Positions 19,465-28,751 of a stretch of DNA of 64,000 bases are shown piece by piece. This stretch comes from Streptomyces lunaelactis (GTDB lineage: Bacteria > Actinomycetota > Actinomycetes > Streptomycetales > Streptomycetaceae). The notes below the pieces were generated by a model that was given only the letters and a program-made list of their open reading frames with translations, was not told the DNA's origin and did not search any database. Position 1 is the stretch's first letter; every line of letters begins with the position of its first letter. The stretch spans positions 6,944,001-7,008,000 of the forward strand of contig NZ_CP026304.1 of the NCBI RefSeq assembly GCF_003054555.1. The letters are read 5' to 3'. The translations under genes and the position numbers were made by a program.

Positions 19465-20253
19465 CTACAGCGCGTCGACGGCGCTCACCTTCCAGCCCTG
19501 GGACGTGAGCGCGAGGGTCATCCGCACCCGGTTCAGGTCGACGCGGTCTCCCGTGATCTGGGTGCTCCTGGTGACCTGGTTGACGAAGAGCAGCACGACT
19601 GCCCTGTCCGGCGAGGCCGACACCACCGAGGCCGCCGGCAGACCGCCGCCCGGCGGCTTCACCACCGTCGCCCTGACCACCCCCTGGTACTTCTTCGCGG
19701 TCGGCGCCACCACCGCCGTGGTCGTCCTGCGGTACTCGTCCCGGAAGGACCCGGTGAGATGGCCGCGCGCCGCGGCGAAGTCCTTCTCGAGACGGCGGTA
19801 GTCGTAACTCAGGACGACCGGGGCCGCCTTCCGCGCGGCGGCGAGCGCCCGCACCCGCGCCGTGTCCGCCTGCCGGCCGTCCAGGTACGCCGACCCGAAC
19901 ACCGCGACCGCGACCAGCCCGGCCGCGACCAGTACGGCAAGCACGGCACTGACCGCCCCTCGCCTCCGTCCGCCCACTGCGCCGCCCACTGCGCCGCCCA
20001 CTGCGCCGCCCACTGCGCCGCCCACTGCGCCGCCCGCCGCGCCGCCCGCCGCGCCGTCGGCGTACAGGACAGGGCCGGCCTGCTGATCGTCCGGCTGCCG
20101 CCCCTGGCTCGCGTCGTCCGGTGCCTCCAGTCGCGGCTTCTCAGGCTCCACCACGCCCGTCGCCGTGCGCTTGGCGGCCGCGCGGGCCGCCGCGGCCATC
20201 GAGCGGCGGCCGGGAGATGTGACGCCGGGGCCTCGTCCAGTCAGATTCGCCAC
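19465..20253 (-). CDS. Mce-associated membrane protein
   Basis: 262 aa and last gene of the mce operon. After a long polar, repeat-bearing N-terminus comes one membrane helix (A-V-S-A-V-L-A-V-L-V-A-A-G-L-V-A-V-A-V-F-G). An extracytoplasmic NTF2-like domain follows (V-L-S-Y-D-Y-R-R-L-E-K-D-F, F-R-D-E-Y, V-L-L-F-V-N-Q). Such proteins accompany MCE proteins and are thought to stabilise the lipid-transfer complex. GTG 20253 with GAGGAG upstream is preferred over ATG 20322, which overlaps the preceding gene. Confidence 0.82.
   Translation of the reverse strand: MANLTGRGPGVTSPGRRSMAAAARAAAKRTATGVVEPEKPRLEAPDDASQGRQPDDQQAGPVLYADGAAGGAAGGAVGGAVGGAVGGAVGGAVGGRRRGAVSAVLAVLVAAGLVAVAVFGSAYLDGRQADTARVRALAAARKAAPVVLSYDYRRLEKDFAAARGHLTGSFRDEYRRTTTAVVAPTAKKYQGVVRATVVKPPGGGLPAASVVSASPDRAVVLLFVNQVTRSTQITGDRVDLNRVRMTLALTSQGWKVSAVDAL
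19973..20056 (-). repeat. 12-bp tandem repeat in the Mce-associated gene
   Basis: Five units CCCACTGCGCCG followed by two CCCGCCGCGCCG (plus strand), encoding G-G-A-V/G-G-A-A repeats just before the membrane helix: a flexible linker prone to length change. Confidence 0.95.
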
Positions 20254-20302
20254 GGTCTTGCTCCTCAGTGCTGGTGATACTGGTGTGTGCTCGGGCGCGC
20301 GG

Positions 20303-20854
20303 TCAGCCGACGAACTCGACATCGGACGTCATCCAGCGGCCGCGCTCGTACACGAGATCGAGCTGCAACCGGTAGGTGCGGGCCTGCCCCTGGGGGGCCG
20401 CGGTGTTGGTCACCTTGCTGTCGGCCACCACCAGGACGCGGGCGGTGCGTGCGTCGGCACGGGTGATGCCCGCTTCGAGCACCTGCCCCTCGGACACCGA
20501 CTTGTTCGCGGCGACCAGCTTCGTCAGTTCCGCGGTCTGCGCCGCGAACTGTTGCTTGAAGTCGCCGGTGGCACCCTTCAGGACGTTCTTGCTGTCCCGC
20601 TCGTAGTGCCGGTGGTCGAGCGAGGTGAAGTTCAGCGCCGACCGGCGGGCCGCGGCCAGGATGTCCTGGTGCCGCTGTTCCTCCGCGCGCTGTTCGTACA
20701 CCTGGAGGCTGAGCCACACGGACAGGGCCGTTGTCACGGCGGTTGCCACGGCGAGTGACGCGGGCAGCGCCCTGCCGCGGCGGGCAGCGTCCATGAGCCT
20801 GACGCCGAGGCGGCGCAGCGGGCGTATCGCGCCCGCGACGAGGCCCCCGCTCAT
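20303..20854 (-). CDS. Mce-associated membrane protein
   Basis: 183 aa. One N-terminal membrane helix (P-A-S-L-A-V-A-T-A-V-T-T-A-L-S-V-W-L-S-L) precedes an NTF2-like extracytoplasmic domain (A-L-N-F-T-S-L-D-H-R-H-Y-E-R-D, G-D-F-K-Q-Q-F, L-D-L-V-Y-E-R-G-R-W). ATG 20854 overlaps the stop of the sixth MCE gene as ATGA, and this coupling decided the start. Paralogous to the next gene downstream. Confidence 0.82.
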   Translation of the reverse strand: MSGGLVAGAIRPLRRLGVRLMDAARRGRALPASLAVATAVTTALSVWLSLQVYEQRAEEQRHQDILAAARRSALNFTSLDHRHYERDSKNVLKGATGDFKQQFAAQTAELTKLVAANKSVSEGQVLEAGITRADARTARVLVVADSKVTNTAAPQGQARTYRLQLDLVYERGRWMTSDVEFVG

Positions 20855-22131
20855 GCCAGAGGTCCGACGAGCATCCATTGCCACGAGTCCTTTCCGAACA
20901 CGCTCTGTTCGCCGCCCGTCGAGCCGATCTCGACAGGCGTTCCGTCCGGGCCGGTGGCGGTGCCGGTCTCCGGGTCGTACGGGGTGACGTACGCGACCGG
21001 GTCCGCCCCGCCGGAACCGGCGGATCCCGGGGCGCCAGGGACGTTCTGGGCGCCGCGGACCGAGGTGCCGCCGCCGCGCGGGGCCGCGCAGTGCGCCCCG
21101 GTGTTCGCCGGCCGTGTGCTGGTGTCCGAGGGGTCGCGCCGCTGCGTCGCGTAGCCCTGTCGGCACGGCGGTGGATCGTCGGCGCCCGCGACCATGCCGA
21201 AGTGGGTGGTGCCGTCGCCCGGGAGTACGGTGAAGCTGCCCGCGACCACCACCGGAAAGGTGACCAGGGCCTGCTCGACGCCGGGCAGCCGCGCCACCGT
21301 GATCTGGCCGCCGCTGATCAAATTGCCCAGGAGGACCGGCAGATGGGGCCTGTTGGCCTTCAGCAGCGAGTTCACCTCCTGTGCCGCGGGGGCGCCGGAG
21401 CCGATGACTCGGCGGATGTCACCGTCGCTCGATTTCAGTTCGGCGGTGAGGTCGGCCAGGTCGCGGGAGAACGACGTGATGGCCGAGCCCTGATCGGCCT
21501 GTGTCCTGAGGACTCTCCGTGAGTCCTCGATCAGCGCGATCGTCTGCGGCAGCGAGCCCGACGCCGACTCGACGAGCTCGTTGCCCGAATCCACCAGCCG
21601 GCTCAGGTGCGGACCGGTGCCGGCGAAGGCCTTGCCCAGCTCGTCGACCGTGATCCGCAGGTCCTCCTTGCCGACGGAGTTGACCAGCCGGTCCAGGCTG
21701 AGGATGAGATCCGTGGTGGGCAACGGCACCCGGGTGTCGCCGCGGGCGATCGTGCTGCCGTCCCGCAGATAGGGGCCGCCGGCGGCTCGCGGCTGCAGAT
21801 CGACGTACTGCTCGCCGACCGCCGAGCGGTTCGCCACCACCGCCAGGCTGTCCTGCGGGATCCGTGACGCGTTCTCGATGTCCAGCGCGACGGACACTCC
21901 GCCGGAACCGGTCAGCCGCAGTTCGCCGACGCGGCCCACCGGCACCCCGCGATAGGTGACTTCGGCGCCCGGGAACACGCCCCCGGAAGCGGCGAAGTCG
22001 GCCCGTACGGTGTAGGAGCGGTCGAAGAGGCTGTCGCCCAGCCCGGTGTACCGCGCGCCGACGTACGAGACGCCGACGGCGGTGAGAGTGGCGAAGGCGA
22101 GCAACTGGGCCTTGACCGTACGTGTGATCAC
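20851..22131 (-). CDS. MCE-family protein, sixth of operon (MceF-like)
   Basis: 426 aa. N-terminal helix (Q-L-L-A-F-A-T-L-T-A-V-G-V-S-Y-V-G) and MCE/MlaD domain (Y-T-V-R-A-D-F-A-A-S-G-G-V-F-P-G-A-E-V-T-Y-R-G-V, Q-Y-V-D-L). A long helical needle region follows, then a low-complexity C-terminus. MCE subunits form a hexameric tunnel carrying lipids or sterols to the YrbE permease. GTG 22131 overlaps the upstream TGA. Confidence 0.88.
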   Translation of the reverse strand: MITRTVKAQLLAFATLTAVGVSYVGARYTGLGDSLFDRSYTVRADFAASGGVFPGAEVTYRGVPVGRVGELRLTGSGGVSVALDIENASRIPQDSLAVVANRSAVGEQYVDLQPRAAGGPYLRDGSTIARGDTRVPLPTTDLILSLDRLVNSVGKEDLRITVDELGKAFAGTGPHLSRLVDSGNELVESASGSLPQTIALIEDSRRVLRTQADQGSAITSFSRDLADLTAELKSSDGDIRRVIGSGAPAAQEVNSLLKANRPHLPVLLGNLISGGQITVARLPGVEQALVTFPVVVAGSFTVLPGDGTTHFGMVAGADDPPPCRQGYATQRRDPSDTSTRPANTGAHCAAPRGGGTSVRGAQNVPGAPGSAGSGGADPVAYVTPYDPETGTATGPDGTPVEIGSTGGEQSVFGKDSWQWMLVGPLA

Positions 22132-23417
22132 GGTTGCATCCCCTTCAGCATCAGTTCGGCGAGGGCGAGATCGACCCCGGGCGGGTAGCGGTCGCCGTCC
22201 TCGCCCCCGTACACGGCGTAACTGCTGGTGCACACCGGCGGGCACAGCACCTCGTCGTCGTCCGAAGGCTTCGACGGGTCCGAAGGCACCGCGGGGGCGC
22301 CGGGCTTTTTCGGCAGCCCCGGCGTGCTGGGCAGCGACGTGGGCAGCGGGAGGCCGGGAACCCCGGGGACCTCCGGGAGCCCGGGCTTTCCGGGGGCGCC
22401 GGGCTTTGGGGGCTTGTCGGCGAGATTGCCGTAGACGCTCGCCAGATCGAGATCGGCGGTGATCTTGAGATTGACGTAGTCGCCCTTGATGGCGTCCGAG
22501 ACATTGCGCGGGAACGGATACGTCGTCAGGAGTTCCAGGGCGTTGGGCAGATCGCTGCCCGCCTTGTTCAGCTGTTCCAGGATCGGCCGCAGACTCCGCA
22601 GGTTGGCGACGAGGTCGTCCCGTGAGGCATTGACCACCTTGCTGCCCGTCACTCCCAGCTTCGAGAGCGAGGTGAGCATCCGGGTCAGATTGCGGCGCTG
22701 GTCGGCCAGCACTTTCAGAGCCGGCGGCATGGTGTCGACGGCCAGGGCGATCGTCTTCTTCTCGGCGCCGAGCCGGGCGGCCAGCCGGTTGATGCCCTGG
22801 AGCGCGCGGATGATCTCCTTGCGCTGGCCGTCCAGGCCGCCGAGGAAGGTGTCCAGCTCGCCGAGCAGGGATTTGACGCGGTTCTCCCGGCCCTCCAGGG
22901 CCTTGTTCAACTCCGTGGTGATCGTCTTGAGCTGGGCCACTCCGCCGCCGTTGAGCAGCGCCGAGAGTGCGGACAGCACCTCCTCGATCTCCGGATTGCG
23001 TCCGCTGCGGGACAGCGGGATCCGGGCGCCGTCGGAGAGCCTGCCGACGGGCGCGGTGTCCGCGGGGGCCGCCAGCGCCACGTACTTCTCGCCGAGCATG
23101 CTGGTCTGCCGCAGATCGGCTATCGCGTTGCCGGGCAGCTTCACGGAGTCGGCGACCCGCAGCCGTACCCGGGCGTGCCAGCCGACCAGCTCCACCTTCT
23201 CGACCGCGCCCACGGTGACGTTGTTGACCTTCACTGCCGACTGCGGCACCAGATCGAGGACGTCCCTGAACTCGACGGTGACCCGGTAGGCGTTGCCGTC
23301 GGCGGCCGCGCCGCCGGGCAGCCGGACGTCGTACAGGCCGTTGAACTCGCAGCCGGTGAGCAGCACTGAACCGACAGCCGTCCACACCGCCACCCCGGCC
23401 GTGCGCCGTACGCTCAT
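22128..23417 (-). CDS. MCE-family lipoprotein, fifth of operon (MceE-like)
   Basis: 429 aa. Signal peptide with lipobox L-L-T-G-C near residue 23, as in the lipoprotein position of mycobacterial mce operons. The MCE domain follows (V-T-V-E-F-R-D-V-L-D-L-V-P-Q-S-A-V-K-V), then long helices (N-L-T-R-M-L-T-S-L-S-K-L). A Pro/Gly-rich collagen-like stretch (G-L-P-x-V-P-G-V-P-G) precedes the C-terminus. ATGA/GTGA overlaps with both neighbours. Confidence 0.9.
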   Translation of the reverse strand: MSVRRTAGVAVWTAVGSVLLTGCEFNGLYDVRLPGGAAADGNAYRVTVEFRDVLDLVPQSAVKVNNVTVGAVEKVELVGWHARVRLRVADSVKLPGNAIADLRQTSMLGEKYVALAAPADTAPVGRLSDGARIPLSRSGRNPEIEEVLSALSALLNGGGVAQLKTITTELNKALEGRENRVKSLLGELDTFLGGLDGQRKEIIRALQGINRLAARLGAEKKTIALAVDTMPPALKVLADQRRNLTRMLTSLSKLGVTGSKVVNASRDDLVANLRSLRPILEQLNKAGSDLPNALELLTTYPFPRNVSDAIKGDYVNLKITADLDLASVYGNLADKPPKPGAPGKPGLPEVPGVPGLPLPTSLPSTPGLPKKPGAPAVPSDPSKPSDDDEVLCPPVCTSSYAVYGGEDGDRYPPGVDLALAELMLKGMQP

Positions 23418-24637
23418 GCTCGGGCCTCCAGGATTCCGCCGAGTGTCCTGTCGAGAGAGCCCGTGCCCGACACGGGCTTGGCCGACGGCAGTTCAGGCAG
23501 GGAGTCGAACAGCTTGGTGAGTTCGCCGCAGTCGGGGTTCTCTCCTCCGGCGTCCCCGGTCGTCCTGAGCAGGGAGCACAGCAGCGCGGCCGGATCCTGT
23601 GAAAGGTCCGGGTTGTTGCGGGTGTCCAGGGTGCCGGAGGACGGGTTGTAGGCGTTCTGCAGATTCGACAGCCCGGCGGGGGCGACCTCGAGCAGCTCCG
23701 CGAGTGCGGCGCGCTGGGTGACCAGCACCTTGGTGACCTTGCTGAGGCCCTTGACGTCCGCTGTCAGCGCCTTCTTGTTCTTCTTCACGAAGTCGGCCAC
23801 GTCACGGAGCGCCAGGCCCAGATGCCGCAGCGCCGCCGCGAGGTCCCCCCGCTCCCCGGCAAGCTGGCCGGCCACCTTGGCGAGGCTGTTGTTGAACGAC
23901 CGGACCGTGCTGTCGTCGGACGCCAGCACAGCGGTGAACACCTGCAGATTACGGACGGTGCCGAACAGGTCCTTCCGGCCGTCGGACAGTGTGGTGACCG
24001 CCAGCGACAGGTCCTCGACCGCCTGGTTCAACTGCCCGCCCTGGCCCTGGAGGTTGTCCGCGCTCACGCCGAGCAGCCGGGACAGCGAACCGTCCGCGTT
24101 GGCGCCGCGCGGCCCGAGCGCTTCGGCCGTCGTATGGAGACTGTCGAAGACGCGGTCCAGTTCGACCGGTACGGCCGTGCGGCTCTCGGGGATGACAGCG
24201 CCGTCCCGCATGGCCGGGCCGCTCCGGTACACCGGCAGCAGCTGGACGTAACGGTCGCTGACGACCGAGGAGTTGATGATGGCGGCCCGGGCATCCGCCG
24301 GGATCCTGCGGCCGGACTCGTACTCCAGCTCCACCCGCACCCGCTTCCCCTCCGGGGTGATCTTCCTGACCTCGCCGACACGGACACCGAGGACCCGTAC
24401 GTCCGAGCCGGGGTAGATGCCGACGGTGCGCGGGAAGTACGCCGTGACGCGGACCGGGGACGATGGCGGCCAGAACACGACCGTCGCTCCGGCGACGAGC
24501 GCCAGCACGACGACCAGCGCCAGGCGACGCGTGAGTCGTCGCTTCGGCAGGAAGCGCCCCATCGGCACCAGGCGCCCCGTCGGCAGGAAGCGCACCTTCG
24601 GCACCAGGCGCTCCTTCAGCGCGAAGCGGCCGTTCAT
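23414..24637 (-). CDS. MCE-family protein, fourth of operon (MceD-like)
   Basis: 407 aa. The N-terminus carries an unusual repetitive basic segment (R-L-V-P, R-F-L-P repeats, residues ~9-35) before the membrane helix (L-V-V-V-L-A-L-V-A-G-A-T-V-V-F). MCE domain: V-T-A-Y-F-P-R-T-V-G-I-Y-P-G-S-D-V-R-V-L-G-V-R-V-G. A needle of helices follows. ATG 24637 overlaps the upstream stop (ATGA). Confidence 0.88.
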   Translation of the reverse strand: MNGRFALKERLVPKVRFLPTGRLVPMGRFLPKRRLTRRLALVVVLALVAGATVVFWPPSSPVRVTAYFPRTVGIYPGSDVRVLGVRVGEVRKITPEGKRVRVELEYESGRRIPADARAAIINSSVVSDRYVQLLPVYRSGPAMRDGAVIPESRTAVPVELDRVFDSLHTTAEALGPRGANADGSLSRLLGVSADNLQGQGGQLNQAVEDLSLAVTTLSDGRKDLFGTVRNLQVFTAVLASDDSTVRSFNNSLAKVAGQLAGERGDLAAALRHLGLALRDVADFVKKNKKALTADVKGLSKVTKVLVTQRAALAELLEVAPAGLSNLQNAYNPSSGTLDTRNNPDLSQDPAALLCSLLRTTGDAGGENPDCGELTKLFDSLPELPSAKPVSGTGSLDRTLGGILEARA

Positions 24638-25617
24638 CGTGAGCCTCCAGTCCGCGGAGCCACCGGAGTGGGCGCGACCATGTTCTGGATGTAGCTGTCG
24701 AACCAACGGCCGTTGCCGAGGGTGTTGGTGAAGACGCGCACATAGGGCGCGAGCAGCTTGACGCTCCGGTCCAGGCTCGCCTGATTGCGTTCGAGCATGG
24801 TGACCACCGCGTTCAGGCCCTTGAGCGCCGGGCCGATCTCCTTGCGGTTGTCCGCGACCAGGCCGGAGAGCTGGATGCCGAGCGCGGCGGAGCTCTTGAG
24901 CAGCGCGTGGATCGCCGCCCGCCGCCCGTAGATCTCCTTGAACAGCTTGTCGCCGTCCTTGACCAGTACGCCGAAGTCGGCGGAGCGCTCGGAGAGCACC
25001 CCGGTGACTCCGTTGGCGTGGTCGAGGAGTTCCCGCAGAGCCTGGTCGCGGGAGGCCACCGTCCGGGAGATCTTCGAGAGACCCTTGATCGACGCCCGGA
25101 CCTCGGAGGGTGAGTCCTCGAAGGTGGTGGAGATCGTGTCCAGGGCGGTCGCCAGCCGCGCCGTGTCGACCTTCTCGGTGGTCGTGGTCAGATCGCTGAA
25201 CGCCGCCACGACGTCGTACGCGGCCACCGTCCGGTTCAGCGGGATCTCGCTGCCCGGCCGTAGCTGTCCCCGTCCCTTCGGCTGCAGCGCGAGGTACTTC
25301 GCGCCCAGGATCGTTTTGATCCTGATGGCCGCGCCGGTCCTGGTGCCGAACTCCGGGTCGCCCTTGACCCGGAAGGTCACCTTGACGTGGTCCCCGTCCA
25401 GATCGACCTCGTCGACCTTGCCGACCTTGACCCCGGCGATTCTCACCTCGTCGCCGGGCTTCAGTCCGCCCGCTTCGGAGAAGGCCGCGCTGTAGGTGTC
25501 ACCGCTGCCGATCACCGGGAGGCTGTCGGCATTGAACGCGGCTGCGGCCAGCAGCGCGAGCGTGGCGATGCCGACGGCCCCGATCACCGCGGGATTACGG
25601 TCACGGAAGGCAGTCAT
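24634..25617 (-). CDS. MCE-family protein, third of operon (MceC-like)
   Basis: 327 aa. Helix (A-V-I-G-A-V-G-I-A-T-L-A-L-L-A-A-A-A-F), then MCE domain (Y-S-A-A-F-S-E-A-G-G-L-K-P-G-D-E-V-R-I-A-G-V-K-V-G-K-V), then helical region. ATG 25617 makes an ATGA overlap with the preceding gene and is preferred over ATG 25623. Confidence 0.9.
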   Translation of the reverse strand: MTAFRDRNPAVIGAVGIATLALLAAAAFNADSLPVIGSGDTYSAAFSEAGGLKPGDEVRIAGVKVGKVDEVDLDGDHVKVTFRVKGDPEFGTRTGAAIRIKTILGAKYLALQPKGRGQLRPGSEIPLNRTVAAYDVVAAFSDLTTTTEKVDTARLATALDTISTTFEDSPSEVRASIKGLSKISRTVASRDQALRELLDHANGVTGVLSERSADFGVLVKDGDKLFKEIYGRRAAIHALLKSSAALGIQLSGLVADNRKEIGPALKGLNAVVTMLERNQASLDRSVKLLAPYVRVFTNTLGNGRWFDSYIQNMVAPTPVAPRTGGSR

Positions 25618-26648
25618 GCGCACCTCGCCCGGGCGACATGGAGCTCGGGAGTGATGACCTGTTCGGTCTTCGGCAGCACGATCCGGCCGTCGAAGTCACA
25701 GAGATAGAAGTTGAACCAGGAGCCGTACGAGGCGGTCCCCGTCAGCTTGTTGAGCTTGCTCGGCAGCCGCTTCAGCACGCCCTCCACCGTCTTCTCGTTG
25801 TCGTTCAGCGTTCCGGTGAGGTCGGTCAGCTCGGCGATGTCGTCCCGCAGCGGCGGACGGGCGTCCTCGAGCAGACCCGAGGTGGCCTCGGTCAGGGCGC
25901 CGATGTTCACCAGCGACGCGCCGATGGGCTTGCGGTCCGCGGACAGCCCGGATATCACCCGCTGCAACTGCTTGAGCAGGGCGGAGAAGCGGGCGCCGCG
26001 CTTGTCCACGGTCGTCAGCACCTCGTTGAGGTTGTCGATCACGGACCCGATCAGCTTGTCGCGGCCGGCGAGTGTGGTGGTCAGCGACGCCGTGTGGGCG
26101 AGCAGGCTGTTGACCGTCCCGCCCTCGCCCTGCAGGGTCTTGATGATCTCGGTGGCGAGCTGGTTGACGTCCTTCGGGCTCAGCGCCGCGAACAGCGGCT
26201 TGAACCCGCCGAGCAGCGCGTTGAGATCGAGTGCGGGCTGGGTCCTGGACAGGGGGATCCTGCCGCCGGGCTTCAGCCGCGCACCGCTGCCGGCGCCTTC
26301 CGTCAGCGCGACGTACCGCTGCCCCACCAGGCTCCGGTAGCGGATGACGGCGCCGGTCGTGGTGAACAGCGGGCGATCGTCGCTGACGCTGAACGTGACC
26401 TCGGCCAGCGTCCGGTCCTTGATGCCGACCTCCTGGACCTCCCCGACCCGTACGCCGGCCACCCTGATGTCGTCGCCCTCCTCCAGGCTGGTGACATCGC
26501 TGAACACCGCGCGGTAGGTGTGCTCCGAGGTGAAGGAGATGTTGACGATCGTCGCCGCGAGCAACGTCGTCGCCAGCACCGTCACCACCGCGAAGAGAAG
26601 GAACTTGACCAGCGGCGCCGCGGTCTCTGTGGCTCGGCCCACCCTCAT
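25614..26648 (-). CDS. MCE-family protein, second of operon (MceB-like)
   Basis: 344 aa. Helix at residues ~14-34, MCE domain (Y-R-A-V-F-S-D-V-T-S-L-E-E-G-D-D-I-R-V-A-G-V-R-V-G-E-V), coiled helical needle, and a C-terminal F-N-F-Y-L-C-D typical of MceB proteins. Overlaps both neighbours by 4 bases. Confidence 0.9.
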   Translation of the reverse strand: MRVGRATETAAPLVKFLLFAVVTVLATTLLAATIVNISFTSEHTYRAVFSDVTSLEEGDDIRVAGVRVGEVQEVGIKDRTLAEVTFSVSDDRPLFTTTGAVIRYRSLVGQRYVALTEGAGSGARLKPGGRIPLSRTQPALDLNALLGGFKPLFAALSPKDVNQLATEIIKTLQGEGGTVNSLLAHTASLTTTLAGRDKLIGSVIDNLNEVLTTVDKRGARFSALLKQLQRVISGLSADRKPIGASLVNIGALTEATSGLLEDARPPLRDDIAELTDLTGTLNDNEKTVEGVLKRLPSKLNKLTGTASYGSWFNFYLCDFDGRIVLPKTEQVITPELHVARARCA

Positions 26649-27916
26649 GCGACACTCACCGCCGTTCCGCGTGCCATCGGGCCGAACAGCAGTGTGGCGA
26701 CGGCCGGCACCTGGTCGGCGGGGACTCCCATGACCGGGGCCACCAGCGAGCCGATGGCGCGCTGCTCGTCCCGCGTGGAGGACACATGGGTCCCGCCGGG
26801 CAGGGCACCGCCCGGGCCCGTCCGCGACGTACCGTCATCGAGCTTGACGTCCGGCGCGGGCACATGGGGGTGGGGCAGACCTCTGCAGTCGGGTCCTGAG
26901 CGCTCTGCATAGCGCGGTTCCTCGCCGGGTCGGTATGCGGATCGTGGGCGGACGAATTCGAGCGTGATGTGCATCTCCCCGCCTCTGAAGGCCTTTTCGG
27001 ACGCCGCCTCCTGCTTCACCAGGCCGTCGAGGAGACAGGGGTACTCCGGTGCGTAGCGGGCGAACAGCGCCAGCGTGGGGCGGGAGACCCGCCCGAGCGT
27101 GATGAGCCGGTCGCCGTTCTCGTCGAGGAACGCGTCGGCGGTTCCGGCGGCGGTGGCGGTCGTCGTGAGCGCGGCGGCCAGCTGGTCCTGCTGCTCGACG
27201 AGGGTGCGGCTCGTGGTGACGGAGTTCCGCAGGATGCGCATCAGATCGGGGGCCGCGTCGCCGTACACCTCGGCGACGTCGGCGAACCGTGAAATGTCCT
27301 CCTTGAGGGACGGCAGATGCGGATTGAGCTCCCTCAGATAGCGCTCCAGGCGCGTGAGGTTGGCGCCGATCCGGTCACCCCGGCCTTCGAGAGCGGTGGA
27401 GAACGCGGACAGCGTGGCGTTGAGATCCGCCGGCCGCACGGTCCGCAGCAGCGGCAGCAGATCGTTCATCAGCTGCTGCACCTCGATGCCGACGCTGGTG
27501 CGGTCCTGGGTGATGACGTCCCCGGCGCGGATGTGCCGGGCGGACGGCTCGCGGGGTGCCACCAGGTCGACGTACTTCTCGCCGAACAGCGTCTTGGGCA
27601 GCAGCCGGGCATGCACATCCGCCGGGATCCGGGAGACGTGCTCCGGCTTGAGCGCGATGCCGAGCGTCGCCTTCTCGCCGTCGGCCCGCACCTCGCGCAC
27701 CTCGCCGACCAGCAGACCGCGCAGTTTGACGTCGGCCCGCGGATCCAGCTGATTGCCCAGGGTGTCGGCCTCCAGCGTGATCCGTACGACGGTGGTGAAC
27801 GCCTGCCGGTACACGGCGACGGACAGCGACAGCAGGAGCGCGATGAAGGCGATGAAGACGATTCCGTAGAGCCGCAGTTGTGCGCCGCGCGTCGGGAGGA
27901 GTCCTGGTATTCGCAT
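26645..27916 (-). CDS. MCE-family protein, first of operon (MceA-like)
   Basis: 423 aa. N-terminal helix (L-Y-G-I-V-F-I-A-F-I-A-L-L-L-S-L-S-V-A-V-Y), MCE domain (D-P-R-A-D-V-K-L-R-G-L-L-V-G-E-V), K-T-L-F-G-E-K-Y-V-D-L, then a helical needle and an extended C-terminus (M-G-V-P-A-D-Q-V-P-A) characteristic of MceA. ATG 27916 lies 5 bases after the YrbEB-like stop. Confidence 0.9.
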   Translation of the reverse strand: MRIPGLLPTRGAQLRLYGIVFIAFIALLLSLSVAVYRQAFTTVVRITLEADTLGNQLDPRADVKLRGLLVGEVREVRADGEKATLGIALKPEHVSRIPADVHARLLPKTLFGEKYVDLVAPREPSARHIRAGDVITQDRTSVGIEVQQLMNDLLPLLRTVRPADLNATLSAFSTALEGRGDRIGANLTRLERYLRELNPHLPSLKEDISRFADVAEVYGDAAPDLMRILRNSVTTSRTLVEQQDQLAAALTTTATAAGTADAFLDENGDRLITLGRVSRPTLALFARYAPEYPCLLDGLVKQEAASEKAFRGGEMHITLEFVRPRSAYRPGEEPRYAERSGPDCRGLPHPHVPAPDVKLDDGTSRTGPGGALPGGTHVSSTRDEQRAIGSLVAPVMGVPADQVPAVATLLFGPMARGTAVSVA

Positions 27917-27921
27917 CGGCG

Positions 27922-28749
27922 CTACCCCGCAATCCGTACGGTCGTGCTGGCGCCCCAGATCGCCAGGCTGAGGAAGAAGTCGAGAAGGTTGATGGCGACG
28001 ATGGACGTTCGCACGGCACGGCCGACCGCGACCCCGACGCCGGCCGGGCCGCCGCTCGCGTAGTAGCCGTAGTAGCAGTGCACCAGGATGATCACGACGG
28101 CGAAGACGATCACCTTGCCGAAGGACCACAGCACGTCGACCGGCGGCAGATACTGCTGGAAGTAGTGGTCGTAGGTGCCCGCGGACTGGCCGTAGTAGCC
28201 GGTGGTGATGGTGCGCGCCGCGAAGTACGAGGACAGCAGCCCGACCACGTACAGCGGGATCACTGCGACGAAACCGGCGATCATCCGGGTGGTCACCAGG
28301 AACGGCAGCGAGGGAACGCCCATCACTTCAAGGGCGTCGGTCTCCTCGCTGATCCGCATCGCGCCGAGCTGGGCGGTGAACCCGGCCCCGACCGTCGCGG
28401 ACAGGGCGAGGCCGGCCACCAGCGGGGCGATCTCACGGGTGTTGAAGTACGCCGAGAGGAACGCCACGAAGTTGGACGTGCCGAGCTGGTTGAGGGCCGC
28501 GTACCCCTGCAGGCCGACCTCGGTGCCGGTGAAGAAGGACAGGAAGGCGATGACGCCGACGGTGCCGCCGACGACCGCCAGCGCGCCGCGGCCGAAGCTC
28601 ACTTCGGCCAGCAGGCGCAGGATCTCCTTCTTGTAGCGGCGCAGAGTCCGGCCGGTCCAGGCCAGCGAGCGCCCGTAGAAGGACAGCTGGGCGCCGAGCT
28701 CCTCCAGGGAGCGGAGTGGAAGCCCCATGAAACGACTGATGAGCGCCAC
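27922..28749 (-). CDS. YrbE/MlaE-type permease B of mce transporter
   Basis: 275-aa integral membrane subunit with five or six helices. MlaE landmarks: V-G-A-G-F-T-A-Q-L-G-A-M-R-I-S-E-E-T-D-A-L-E-V-M-G shows the E-E-x-D-A-L-x-V-M-G coupling motif for the ATPase, and G-G-P-A-G-V-G-V-A-V-G lies near the C-terminus. GTG 28749 sits immediately after the YrbEA stop; ATG 28725 is an alternative. Confidence 0.9.
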   Translation of the reverse strand: MALISRFMGLPLRSLEELGAQLSFYGRSLAWTGRTLRRYKKEILRLLAEVSFGRGALAVVGGTVGVIAFLSFFTGTEVGLQGYAALNQLGTSNFVAFLSAYFNTREIAPLVAGLALSATVGAGFTAQLGAMRISEETDALEVMGVPSLPFLVTTRMIAGFVAVIPLYVVGLLSSYFAARTITTGYYGQSAGTYDHYFQQYLPPVDVLWSFGKVIVFAVVIILVHCYYGYYASGGPAGVGVAVGRAVRTSIVAINLLDFFLSLAIWGASTTVRIAG

Positions 28750-28751
28750 GG